Shown here: one piece after another, positions 35,266 through 43,174 of the stretch
How the letters are laid out: each line of letters starts with the position of its first letter
Position numbering within the stretch: position 1 is the stretch's first letter
Assembly (NCBI RefSeq): GCF_009932355.1
Contig: NZ_LEKU01000011.1
Location: forward strand, 1-64,000
Length of the DNA stretch: 64,000 nt
DNA from: Riemerella anatipestifer_E
Lineage (GTDB): Bacteria; Bacteroidota; Bacteroidia; Flavobacteriales; Weeksellaceae
Direction of reading: 5' to 3'
The notes under the pieces: generated by a model
What the model was told of the DNA's origin: nothing
What the model saw: only the letters and a program-made list of their open reading frames with translations
Databases searched by the model: none
Position numbers and translations under genes: made by a program

Positions 35266-36261
35266 TTGAAAAAGGTATTTTTATTTTTAGGATTAGTTAT
35301 AGGTGCGTTGGTATCGGCTCAAGACGGTACTACGGTTTATAACTTCCTCAATATGCCTTTTTCTGCAAGACAAGCCGTTTTAGGAGAGGTGGTTTCGGTA
35401 AGAGATTACGATCAAAACTTAGCGGCGGTTAATCCAGCGTTGCTTAATGTGGAGATGGATTCTAGACTGTCCGTAAACTACGCTAGTTATTTGGCAGGGT
35501 CTCATTATGGTACAGTGAGTTATGCTAAAGACTTGGAGTATGGACATTTAGTTTCTGCCAATGTAAGGTATTTGGATTATGGTAATATGCCTAGAACAGA
35601 TGAGTTTGGGAATATCAATGGCGATTTTTCTGCGATGGATGCCTCTTTAGGTTTGGGTTATGCTTATCAGTTTGAAGATAAATGGACGATAGGCTCTAAC
35701 CTTAATTTGGTAACTTCCAAAATAGACAATTATAATTCTATGGCGGTAGTTGGGAGTCTAGGGGTGGCTTATCATAATGATAAATCTAAAGAAACAGTAG
35801 GTCTAGTCATAAGAAATTTTGGCTATCAATTCAAGACTTATAATGGTGTTAGGGAAAAGTTACCATTGAGGATAGATTTAGGCTATACCAAACAACTAGA
35901 CGAATTTCCTTTAGCATTTACCATTACCGCACAAAATCTCCAAAAATGGAATGTTTCTCAAGATTATAACAGAAACGGACAAGAAACTAAATGGACGAGG
36001 AAATTGTTTGACCACTTTTCGTTTGGAGCGGAGCTGTTTCCTGAACAAAGTTTTAACCTTCGTTTGGGATATAATGTGAAACGAGGGAATGAATTAAGTA
36101 TAGAGGAACAAAGGAGTTTCACAGGATTATCTTTCGGATTTGGTTTAAAGGTGTCTTACTTCCGTTTTGATTATACCCACAGTCGCTATCACAATGCGTC
36201 TAACTTTAATTTATTGGGCGTTTCGTTGGATTTAGTAGAGTTAAGTGGCTACAGAAGATAA
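35266..36261 (+). CDS. porQ: Type IX secretion protein PorQ
   Basis: This 331-residue outer-membrane protein has a signal peptide (MKKVFLFLGLVIGALVSAQ) and a 14-strand-like barrel typical of PorQ. Marks: TVYNFLNMPFSARQAVLGE, NLAAVNPALLN, YLDYGNMPRTDEFGN, GYAYQFEDKWTIGSN and FRFDYTHSRYHNASNFNLLGVSLDL. PorQ forms part of the attachment complex with PorU, PorV and PorZ that processes and anchors type IX cargo on the surface. The start codon is TTG at 35266. It is 18 bases from cmk. Confidence 0.92.
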   Translation: MKKVFLFLGLVIGALVSAQDGTTVYNFLNMPFSARQAVLGEVVSVRDYDQNLAAVNPALLNVEMDSRLSVNYASYLAGSHYGTVSYAKDLEYGHLVSANVRYLDYGNMPRTDEFGNINGDFSAMDASLGLGYAYQFEDKWTIGSNLNLVTSKIDNYNSMAVVGSLGVAYHNDKSKETVGLVIRNFGYQFKTYNGVREKLPLRIDLGYTKQLDEFPLAFTITAQNLQKWNVSQDYNRNGQETKWTRKLFDHFSFGAELFPEQSFNLRLGYNVKRGNELSIEEQRSFTGLSFGFGLKVSYFRFDYTHSRYHNASNFNLLGVSLDLVELSGYRR

Positions 36262-36279
36262 TAAAAATTAAAAACAACT

Positions 36280-36954
36280 ATGATGACAAAATTACCCGTA
36301 ATCGCTATAGATGGCTATTCTTCCACAGGGAAAAGTTCTATTTCTAAGGAAATAGCTAAAAGATTGGGGATTATCCATTTAGATACAGGGGCTTTGTATA
36401 GAGCCATTACTTATTTTGCCCTTCAGAACTGCCCTTCTACTGATGGGTTTGATTCTGTTGCTTTGGTGGAGCAACTGCCTAATATTCATTTAGAATTTAA
36501 AGAAGAACAGCATCAGTTATCTCTTTTCCTTAATGGGGAGAATGTGGCAGAGAAAATCCGTTCTATGGAGGTAAATCAAAAAGTAAGTGATGTTGCTAAA
36601 ATGCCCGAAGTGAGAAACTTTCTGTTACAAACTCAAAGGGATATTGCGGCTAATGGAGGCGTGGTAATGGACGGTAGGGATATAGGCAGTGTGGTGCTTC
36701 CGAATGCTGATTATAAATTTTTCCTCACGGCGAGTGTTGAAGAAAGAACTAAACGAAGATTTCTAGAGCTAAAGGCTTCTGGTACAGAAACTACAATGGA
36801 CGAAGTGAGAACTAACCTTATCGAACGAGATAAAAAAGACTCGGAGAGGGCGGTGGCTCCTTTAATCCAAACAAAAGATGCTATTTGTATAGACAATACC
36901 AACTTAGATAAAGAGCAGACGATAGAAGCTATCTTAAGCTATATTAAAAAATAA
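36280..36954 (+). CDS. cmk: Cytidylate kinase
   Basis: This 224-residue enzyme phosphorylates CMP and dCMP with ATP. The P-loop GYSSTGKSS (residues 12-20), HLDTGALYRAITYFAL, the DGRDIGSVVLPNADYKFFLTAS core with a catalytic Arg and Asp, and ERDKKDSERAVAPL are all typical. It is the last gene of the run panD-flippase-porQ-cmk and is followed by a strong hairpin. Confidence 0.96.
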   Translation: MMTKLPVIAIDGYSSTGKSSISKEIAKRLGIIHLDTGALYRAITYFALQNCPSTDGFDSVALVEQLPNIHLEFKEEQHQLSLFLNGENVAEKIRSMEVNQKVSDVAKMPEVRNFLLQTQRDIAANGGVVMDGRDIGSVVLPNADYKFFLTASVEERTKRRFLELKASGTETTMDEVRTNLIERDKKDSERAVAPLIQTKDAICIDNTNLDKEQTIEAILSYIKK

Positions 36955-36980
36955 AAAAGAGAGGGTTTTTCCTCTCTTTT
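36955..36980. terminator. Bidirectional terminator, cmk / folP
   Basis: Stem AAAAGAGAGG/CCTCTCTTTT with a GTTTTT loop in the gap between two convergent genes. Confidence 0.85.
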
Positions 36981-36984
36981 GTGT

Positions 36985-37812
36985 TTATGATAAGTATTGG
37001 TCTAGTGTTCTTTTAGTTGAAGCAACATCGTGTACGCGCAGAATACTAGCCCCTTGTTGGAGCACTTTTAGATGCAGTTGTTGCGTTTCTTCGTCTATTT
37101 CCAAAGGCGATTTCCCCAAAGGTTTATAGATAAACGATTTTCTAGAAATGCCAATCAGTAGGGGATATTTTCCAAATCCGATGTGTTCTACCTCGTCTAT
37201 CATTGTCATTTGGTCTTCTATGGTTTTGCCGAACCCAAATCCAGGGTCTAATATCACATCGTGAACACCCAAAGATTTCAACTGATTTATTTTTTCGGAA
37301 AAATAGAAATTGATGCTTTTAGTAATATCATCGTAGTCAATTTTTTCGTGCATAGTTTGATATTCTGGGTTGATGTGCATCAGTACATAAGGGAGTTTTA
37401 GTTGAGCTACGGTCTCCCATACTTTGGGGTCAAACTGTCCACCAGAAATATCATTGATGAGGTCTATACCTTCCTCGTAACCAAAACGCATCACCTCACT
37501 ATAAAAGGTGTCTAAAGAAATAAGTGCCTCGGGGAATTCTTTTTTTATAAGACTGATGAGATTTCCTATGCGTTTAATTTCCTCTTGTGCCGAAATTAGT
37601 TGGGCATTAGGGCGTGTAGATTGAGCTCCTAAATCAATAAACGAAGCCCCTTCTTTAAGCATTTTTTCAGTTTGAATTAAAGCAGAAGTTTCTGTATTGA
37701 ATTTTCCGCCATCAGAAAAAGAATCTGGGGTAAGGTTAAGGATTCCCATAATTTTGGGAGTAGAAAAATCTACAAGTCTTCCCCTGCAGTTGATAGAGTG
37801 AGTTTTCATCAA
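36985..37812 (-). CDS. folP: Dihydropteroate synthase
   Basis: This 275-residue TIM-barrel enzyme joins p-aminobenzoate to dihydropterin pyrophosphate in folate synthesis and is the sulfonamide target. Marks: KIMGILNLTPDSFSDGGKF, IDLGAQSTRP, SLDTFYSEV, INDISGGQFDP, LMHINPEYQ and DPGFGFGKT. The last Arg-His pair is seen as RVHDVAST. Length and motifs are normal. It follows lrgB by 12 bases on the same strand. Confidence 0.95.
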   Translation of the reverse strand: MMKTHSINCRGRLVDFSTPKIMGILNLTPDSFSDGGKFNTETSALIQTEKMLKEGASFIDLGAQSTRPNAQLISAQEEIKRIGNLISLIKKEFPEALISLDTFYSEVMRFGYEEGIDLINDISGGQFDPKVWETVAQLKLPYVLMHINPEYQTMHEKIDYDDITKSINFYFSEKINQLKSLGVHDVILDPGFGFGKTIEDQMTMIDEVEHIGFGKYPLLIGISRKSFIYKPLGKSPLEIDEETQQLHLKVLQQGASILRVHDVASTKRTLDQYLS

Positions 37813-37824
37813 TAATAATTTATT

Positions 37825-38517
37825 TTAGAATAGCCAATTTACAATAATAGGAGCTAATAATGTAGTGAAAATCCCATTAAGTATTAGCCCTACACTTGCA
37901 AAACCAGCGTGTTTTTCGCTCATTTCTATTGCCATCATTACACCTAATCCGTGCGAAGAGGCTCCTAGCGAAATACTTTGACCCATTGGGCTATTGATTT
38001 TGGTGTACTTTAGAATTTGCAATCCTATAATTCCGCCCACCAGTCCTGTAATAATAACGGCAGAAACCGTAAGCGGAACAATACCTCCTACGGTGTTAGA
38101 AACTTCTATGGCAAGTGGTGTGGTAATAGATTTCGGGGCTAGTGAAATTACTACTTCTCTATTGGCTCCGAGTAATTTAGCTATAGAACAAACACTAATC
38201 ACTCCCACTACGCTTCCAAACAAATGCGAGATAAGGATAGGGAGGAGTTGTTTCTTAATTCTTTCTAGTTGTAAATATAGTGGCACTGCAAGAGCGACTA
38301 CAGAAGGTTTAAGCCAAAAATCTATATAGTTACCTGCCACAGCATAGGTATTGTAAGGGATATTAAATACCATTAGATAACCAATAATAACAGCGGAAGC
38401 AATAAGTACTGGATTGAGAAAAGGCGATTGTATTTTTCGGTTGAGCATAATGGTACCGTAGTATATCACAAAAGTAAGCCCTAACAACCAGATTGGATTC
38501 TCTAGAAAAACCATCAT
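37825..38517 (-). CDS. lrgB: LrgB-like membrane protein
   Basis: This 230-residue protein has about seven membrane helices and the LrgB/CidB pattern, including SLAPKSITTPLAIEVSNTVGGI and SLGASSHGLGVMMAIEMSEKHAGFASVG. In Gram-positives LrgAB/CidAB affect murein hydrolase activity and pyruvate uptake; the role in Bacteroidota is not established. It is 2 bases from lrgA upstream and 12 from folP downstream. Confidence 0.92.
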   Translation of the reverse strand: MMVFLENPIWLLGLTFVIYYGTIMLNRKIQSPFLNPVLIASAVIIGYLMVFNIPYNTYAVAGNYIDFWLKPSVVALAVPLYLQLERIKKQLLPILISHLFGSVVGVISVCSIAKLLGANREVVISLAPKSITTPLAIEVSNTVGGIVPLTVSAVIITGLVGGIIGLQILKYTKINSPMGQSISLGASSHGLGVMMAIEMSEKHAGFASVGLILNGIFTTLLAPIIVNWLF

Positions 38518-38519
38518 GC

Positions 38520-38867
38520 TTATTTCAATTTTTTACGAATGAATTGATAAACCTTACCTGTTACTAAAATTACCAAAGCACTACTGATAACAATGGATAC
38601 CATAATAGGAATAATATTATCCCATAACAAATCAAAATAGAGCATTATTGCCACACATACAGGGATAAAGAATAGCCCTAGGTTACCTAAAAGAAAATCC
38701 GAAATACCTTTGACCCATTCTAGTTTTATCCATTTTTTATGAAGAGCAAAAGTCAGTAGAAACATACCGATAAGACTTGAGGGAAACTTAATTCCAGTAA
38801 GGAAAACTACTAATTCTCCCAACGCTAAAAATCCTAAAATAATGGCACAATATCTAGCTAAAATCAT
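38520..38867 (-). CDS. lrgA: LrgA/CidA-like holin-type protein
   Basis: This 115-residue protein has four membrane helices and the CidA/LrgA pattern: ILGFLALGELVVFLTGIKFPSSLIGMFLLTFAL and FLLGNLGLFFIPVCVAIMLYFDLL. It forms a pair with LrgB, encoded next. The family behaves as holin-like pores or transport subunits. Its -7 box lies at 38905-38898 on the minus strand, in a gap shared with the divergent lolD promoter. Confidence 0.92.
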   Translation of the reverse strand: MILARYCAIILGFLALGELVVFLTGIKFPSSLIGMFLLTFALHKKWIKLEWVKGISDFLLGNLGLFFIPVCVAIMLYFDLLWDNIIPIMVSIVISSALVILVTGKVYQFIRKKLK

Positions 38868-38897
38868 AATATTTGTTTATAGATTTTACAAGTAGGG

Positions 38898-38905
38898 CAA
38901 ATATA
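38898..38905 (-). promoter_or_regulatory. -7 box of lrgAB
   Basis: Minus-strand TATATTTG, 30 bases before the lrgA ATG. Confidence 0.5.
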
Positions 38906-38945
38906 CAATATAATATTGGGTATTGATAAGTAGCATTATGAAGCC

Positions 38946-38975
38946 TTGTAAGTTGCTAAATATTATGTAAATTTG
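38946..38975 (+). promoter_or_regulatory. Promoter of lolD
   Basis: TTG (38946-38948), 19-base spacer, TAAATTTG (38968-38975), then 5 bases to the ATG. The message is probably leaderless. Confidence 0.65.
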
Positions 38976-38980
38976 GGGCT

Positions 38981-39646
38981 ATGATAAAGGCAAAAAAGAT
39001 ACATAAATACTACGGTGATTTAGAGGTACTAAAAGGGGTAGATATTGAGATAAAACCTGCAGAAGTGGTCTCTATAGTGGGAGAGTCTGGTGCAGGGAAA
39101 TCTACACTATTACATATTTTGGGAACGCTGGATATGCCGTCTGATGTGGGTATATATGGTACAGAAATAAGCATTGCTGGGCATTCTTTTCTCACGATGA
39201 ACGACAAGAATTTGTCTAAATTTAGAAACGAAAATATAGGTTTTGTGTTCCAAAGCCACCAGTTATTGCCAGAGTTTACCGCCTTGGAGAATGTTCTGTT
39301 GCCTATAAAAATCTCAGGAAAGCCTGAAAAAGATTATATAGAAAAGGCACACGCATTATTTGAAGAACTCAAAATAGCAGAGAGAATTAATCACAAGCCT
39401 AAACAACTTTCTGGGGGAGAAGCCCAAAGAGTAGCTGTGATTAGAGCGTTGATAGGCAGTCCTAAAGTTATTTTTGCTGATGAGCCTACAGGGAATTTAG
39501 ACTCTAAAAATGCTGATGCATTGCATCAACTGTTTTTTGATCTTAGAGATAAATATCAGCAGACCTTCATCATTGTAACGCATAACAACACACTTGCCGA
39601 TAGTACGGATAGAAAACTTGTTATGAAAGATGGGTTGATACTATAA
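38981..39646 (+). CDS. lolD: LolD-like ABC transporter ATPase
   Basis: This 221-residue ATPase has Walker A GESGAGKST (34-42), the Q-loop in NIGFVFQSHQLLPEFTALENV, signature LSGGEAQRVAVIRAL, Walker B VIFADEPTG and the switch His in THNNTLA. It belongs to the LolD/MacB/FtsE group and should energise an FtsX-type permease, probably the LolC/E-like one at 12131, for moving lipoproteins off the inner membrane. The next gene follows 6 bases later. Confidence 0.92.
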   Translation: MIKAKKIHKYYGDLEVLKGVDIEIKPAEVVSIVGESGAGKSTLLHILGTLDMPSDVGIYGTEISIAGHSFLTMNDKNLSKFRNENIGFVFQSHQLLPEFTALENVLLPIKISGKPEKDYIEKAHALFEELKIAERINHKPKQLSGGEAQRVAVIRALIGSPKVIFADEPTGNLDSKNADALHQLFFDLRDKYQQTFIIVTHNNTLADSTDRKLVMKDGLIL

Positions 39647-39652
39647 TAGAGT

Positions 39653-40264
39653 ATGAGAACGCTTTGTCTCTTTTTGTTTTTAAGTATTTGGCATTCTTGT
39701 GATAAAGAGAATGTTCCGCTAGAATCAGCGAAATTAACGGTTCTAGATGATTCTTTTCAGCAAAAAAGAATTAAAGAGAAAGCTCTAGTTGCAAAGGAAT
39801 ATATCCAAAATAAAAATTATAATCAGGATATTGTGATGCTGATAGATTATAAAATTCCATCAGGAAAGTATCGCTTCTTTGTTTATAGTTTTAAAGCGGA
39901 TAAAATCGTAGATAGGGGCTTGGTGGCTCACGGCTCAGGTTCGGTAAATAAAGCAGATAATACTCTTGTATTTTCTAATACAGAAAACTCATATCAGTCT
40001 TCTTTGGGTAAATTTAAAATAGGCAATAGTTATAGAGGGCAGTTTGGCAAATCTTATAGGCTGGTAGGGTTAGATAAATCCAATAGTAATGCCCTTCGTA
40101 GAGCTATTGTTTTACATAGTTATCATAGTATTCCGAATCAAGAAATAAATGGGGAAATTTCGTTGAGTTTAGGTTGTCCTATGGTTTCTCATTTGTTTTT
40201 TAATCGATTAGAAAATTATATAGATACTTCGGAAAAACCTATTTTGCTTTATTCTTATTATTAA
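39653..40264 (+). CDS. L,D-transpeptidase-like (YkuD_2) predicted lipoprotein
   Basis: The product has 203 residues. It begins MRTLCLFLFLSIWHSC, a lipoprotein-like signal (Cys16; the -3 position is not ideal). The catalytic part fits the murein L,D-transpeptidase family PF13645: VHGSG-like VAHGSGSV, SLGKFKIGNSYRGQFGKSYRL, VLHSYHSI, and the SLSLGCPMVS motif with the nucleophile Cys. It should act on periplasmic peptidoglycan crosslinks. It is 6 bases from lolD. Confidence 0.87.
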   Translation: MRTLCLFLFLSIWHSCDKENVPLESAKLTVLDDSFQQKRIKEKALVAKEYIQNKNYNQDIVMLIDYKIPSGKYRFFVYSFKADKIVDRGLVAHGSGSVNKADNTLVFSNTENSYQSSLGKFKIGNSYRGQFGKSYRLVGLDKSNSNALRRAIVLHSYHSIPNQEINGEISLSLGCPMVSHLFFNRLENYIDTSEKPILLYSYY

Positions 40265-40282
40265 ATTAAATATCAAGTCATC

Positions 40283-40960
40283 ATGTCCATAAAAAACCTA
40301 TCGGAAGACGACCGCCCCAGAGAGAAATTCTTAACTAAAGGTAGAGATGCTTTATCTGATGCAGAACTGTTAGCGATTATTATGGGAAGTGGCAATAGGG
40401 AAGAGTCGGCGGTAGATTTGGCGAGAAGAATTTTGCAAACTTATGGGCATAATTGGAATGCGTTGAGCGAGGTAAGCGTTGCAGATTTAATGAAGTTTAG
40501 AGGTGTAGGAGAAGCTAAGGCCATTAGTATTGCAACGGCTCTCGAAATAGGTAGACGGCGAGCGATGCAGGAGCAACCCAAAAGACTACAGATTACGAAA
40601 AGTGCGGACATATTTGAAATGATGGCACCGCTTTTAAGCGATTTACACAATGAGGAATTTTGGGTGATATTTCTTAATCAAAGTAATAAAGTTTTACAGA
40701 AAAAACCTTTGTCTAAAGGTGGAATATCGGGTACGGTGGTAGATGTAAGATTGATGTTCAAAATGGCGTTAGAGCATTACGCTACGGCGATTATAGTGGT
40801 GCATAATCACCCATCGGGAAGCATTTCACCTAGTGAGCAAGATTTGGAAATTACCAAGAAAATAAAAGAAGCGGGATTTTTGTTGGATATTAGATTGCTA
40901 GACCATATCATTATTGCTAAAAATAAATACTTTAGTTTCACAGATGAAGGCGTGTTATAA
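40283..40960 (+). CDS. radC: RadC-family JAB1/MPN metalloprotein
   Basis: This 225-residue protein has a UPF0758 N-terminal helix-hairpin-helix part (PREKFLTKGRDALSDAELLAIIMGSG) and a C-terminal JAMM domain with the zinc motif HNHPSGSISPSEQDLEIT. RadC proteins are common, and their proposed role in DNA repair is not proven. The next gene starts 1 base after its stop. Confidence 0.93.
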   Translation: MSIKNLSEDDRPREKFLTKGRDALSDAELLAIIMGSGNREESAVDLARRILQTYGHNWNALSEVSVADLMKFRGVGEAKAISIATALEIGRRRAMQEQPKRLQITKSADIFEMMAPLLSDLHNEEFWVIFLNQSNKVLQKKPLSKGGISGTVVDVRLMFKMALEHYATAIIVVHNHPSGSISPSEQDLEITKKIKEAGFLLDIRLLDHIIIAKNKYFSFTDEGVL

Positions 40961-40961
40961 G

Positions 40962-41846
40962 ATGAGGTTGCTGAAAAATCATCAGATTGATATTGAAAAA
41001 TACACTCAATGTTTAAGAGTTTCTGAGCAGTATCATTTTCAAGCTGAAGCGATTTACCTTAATGCTTTAAATGAAGGAACTTGGGAGGTTGTAGTCTTAG
41101 GAGATTATGAAGCGGTAATGCCTATACCAATTATCAAAAAGTTTGGGGTTAAATTAGTGTTATTTCCTCCGTTTTTACAGCAGTTGGGTGTTTTTTCAAA
41201 AAAAGACAATTTGGAGATTAACGAGTTGTTTTTTAGTTTTTTGAAAAATAATTATAAGGTAGTTTATTATGCATTTAATGCTAAAAATAAATTAAATTCA
41301 GAGCTATGGAGGAAGAACTATAGACTTCATAAATCCTCTTACTCAGAAGTGTTTAGTAACTATTCCACCAGCCGAAAGAGGAATCTTAAATCTCCAAAAA
41401 ACAATGAAATTAAAACTTCCTCACTAGGAAATTTATCCGAAATAAAACCTTTCTTTTTTCAGTTTGTAGAGTGGTTATCATCGGACAGATTGAAAGAAAA
41501 GTATTTCAAACACTTAGAATATTTAGAGCAAAAAAATCTACTAGAAATTTTTGCAGCGAGAGATTTGCAAGGGGCTTTGCTTTCCGTAGCGGTAATTTCT
41601 AATTTGGGTGGAGAGAAGGCTTTGCTCTGTTTTATAAATAATAAGGGTAAAAAGACTAATGCTCCTTCGGTAGTTTTAGACGAAATCATCAAACAATTTA
41701 TTGAAACTCATCAGTTTAATTTTTTTGGGAGTAATATTCCTTCTGTGGAGCAGTTTAATCAGCGGTTTGGAGCGGTTTTAGAGAAATATCCAGTCTATCA
41801 TCAATCCAAAAAACAACTTCTTTTACAATTTATAGGGTTGCGTTAG
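40962..41846 (+). CDS. GNAT/FemAB-like acyltransferase-fold protein
   Basis: The product has 294 residues from the ATG at 40962, 1 base after the radC stop; an in-frame ATG at 40914 lies inside radC and is rejected. The protein has no signal peptide. Residues about 110-280 look like a FemAB/GNAT fold: SEVFSNYSTSRKRNLKSPKN, LLEIFAARDLQGALLSVAVISNLGGEKALLCFI and a C-terminal FFGSNIPSVEQFNQRFGAVLEKYPVYH. The last segment is typical of acyltransferases of this fold with a flavobacterial distribution. Substrate unknown. Confidence 0.65.
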   Translation: MRLLKNHQIDIEKYTQCLRVSEQYHFQAEAIYLNALNEGTWEVVVLGDYEAVMPIPIIKKFGVKLVLFPPFLQQLGVFSKKDNLEINELFFSFLKNNYKVVYYAFNAKNKLNSELWRKNYRLHKSSYSEVFSNYSTSRKRNLKSPKNNEIKTSSLGNLSEIKPFFFQFVEWLSSDRLKEKYFKHLEYLEQKNLLEIFAARDLQGALLSVAVISNLGGEKALLCFINNKGKKTNAPSVVLDEIIKQFIETHQFNFFGSNIPSVEQFNQRFGAVLEKYPVYHQSKKQLLLQFIGLR

Positions 41847-41877
41847 AAAGACTGTTTTTAAAATCAGTTTAAATCAC

Positions 41878-41885
41878 TAACTTTG
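41878..41885 (+). promoter_or_regulatory. -7 box before the 41905 gene
   Basis: TAACTTTG, 19 bases before the ATG. Confidence 0.5.
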
Positions 41886-41904
41886 CCCTTATTTTTTCTG
41901 AAAA

Positions 41905-42411
41905 ATGAGTTATAAAGAATTTTTGCCGTATGCATTTGCTTTGGTGTTGGCGTTTCCCTTTTTAGTTTTTATTAGACAGGGGCTTCATTACTATATGAAA
42001 GCAAAAGCAAAGGAATTGGAACTTTTAACTTTAAAAAAAGGAAAAGAAATAAATACACAGGCTCACGAGAGAATGACGATTTTTTTGGAGCGTATAAAAC
42101 CCGCTTATCTTATCCAAAATTTTGATAAAAACTTAGCTACCCACGAGTTTTTGTATTTAACAGAGAAAAACATCAATCAAGAGTTTGAATACAACATCTC
42201 TCAACAAATCTATATAGATAAAGTGATTTGGGAGAATATAGCCGATGCTAAAAATAGTATAATTAAGCTGCTCAAAGATACTTATCAAGGGCTTAATGAG
42301 GCTAGTTTAGAAGAGTTTAAAACCGTTTTTCTGATGAGCTATATCAACGGTGAGGATTACATTGGTCTTTGCCTAGACGAGTTGAGAAAAGAAATGTTAA
42401 AAGCAAAATAA
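41905..42411 (+). CDS. Membrane-anchored protein of unknown function
   Basis: I do not recognise this 168-residue protein. It has one N-terminal membrane helix (residues about 7-28) followed by a basic helical segment and a soluble, mostly helical domain. It stands 16 bases upstream of ppa with its own -7 box, so it is probably co-transcribed with it. No catalytic motif is visible. Confidence 0.7.
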   Translation: MSYKEFLPYAFALVLAFPFLVFIRQGLHYYMKAKAKELELLTLKKGKEINTQAHERMTIFLERIKPAYLIQNFDKNLATHEFLYLTEKNINQEFEYNISQQIYIDKVIWENIADAKNSIIKLLKDTYQGLNEASLEEFKTVFLMSYINGEDYIGLCLDELRKEMLKAK

Positions 42412-42427
42412 AATTAAATATAATCAA

Positions 42428-43039
42428 ATGATTCCAAGTTTTAAAGCACACCCGTGGCACGGTATTTCTGCGGGAGAAAAAGCACCAGAAGTGGTAACAG
42501 TATATGTGGAGATTGTACCTTCGGATACTATTAAATACGAAGTGGATAAAGAAAGTGGTTATTTAAAAGTAGATAGACCACAGAAGTTTTCTAATATTAT
42601 TCCAGCTTTGTATGGTTTTATCCCAAGAACTTATTGCGATGAGGAAGTAAAGAAATTGGCAGTAGAAAGCGGTGCTAAAGATGTTACTATGGGAGACCAC
42701 GACCCACTTGATATTTGCGTGTTGAGTTCACACCATATTCAGTCAGGTAATTTATTGATGGACGCTATTCCAATCGGTGGGTTTAAGATGATAGACAAAG
42801 GTGAAGCTGACGATAAAATCATAGCAGTAATGGTGGGCGACCAGTCTTATGGGCACATCAGAGATATATCTGAACTTCCAGAGGCGGAGATTAAAAGACT
42901 AAAACACTACTTTTTGACATATAAAAATCTACCTTACGAGGAAGCATCTTGCAGAATAGATGAAACTTACGGAGCAGAACACGCTAAAAAAGTAGTAGAG
43001 GCATCTCTTAAAGATTATCAAACAAACTACGGAGAATAA
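42428..43039 (+). CDS. ppa: Inorganic pyrophosphatase
   Basis: This 203-residue soluble enzyme hydrolyses pyrophosphate to phosphate, pulling biosynthetic reactions. Marks: VYVEIVPSDTIKYEVDKESGYLKVDRP, YGFIPRTYC, GDHDPLDICVLS with the metal-binding Asp residues, and DDKIIAVMVGDQSYG. Length is normal for this branch of family I. It ends before a hairpin terminator. Confidence 0.95.
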   Translation: MIPSFKAHPWHGISAGEKAPEVVTVYVEIVPSDTIKYEVDKESGYLKVDRPQKFSNIIPALYGFIPRTYCDEEVKKLAVESGAKDVTMGDHDPLDICVLSSHHIQSGNLLMDAIPIGGFKMIDKGEADDKIIAVMVGDQSYGHIRDISELPEAEIKRLKHYFLTYKNLPYEEASCRIDETYGAEHAKKVVEASLKDYQTNYGE

Positions 43040-43071
43040 TTTTTAAGACTTATAGTAAAAACTAAGGAAGA

Positions 43072-43112
43072 AGAACCTAAAAACTGAATAATATTCGGTG
43101 GAGGTTCTTTTT
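43072..43112 (+). terminator. Terminator of ppa
   Basis: Outer stem AAGAACCT/AGGTTCTT with an inner GAATAATATTC stem, followed by TTTTTCT. Confidence 0.8.
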
Positions 43113-43138
43113 CTATTTTTAAATAAACGAGTAAATAT

Positions 43139-43170
43139 TTGTTTTATAAATTCATTTTTACTTATTTTTG
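43139..43170 (+). promoter_or_regulatory. Promoter of dnaX
   Basis: TTG (43139-43141), 21-base spacer, TATTTTTG (43163-43170), then 4 bases to the ATG; a leaderless message is likely. Confidence 0.6.
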
Positions 43171-43174
43171 ACCA

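Noticed and set aside
40914..40961. Start of the acyltransferase-like gene inside radC
   Set aside because: The ATG at 40962, 1 base after the radC stop, gives the better start and avoids a 47-base overlap.
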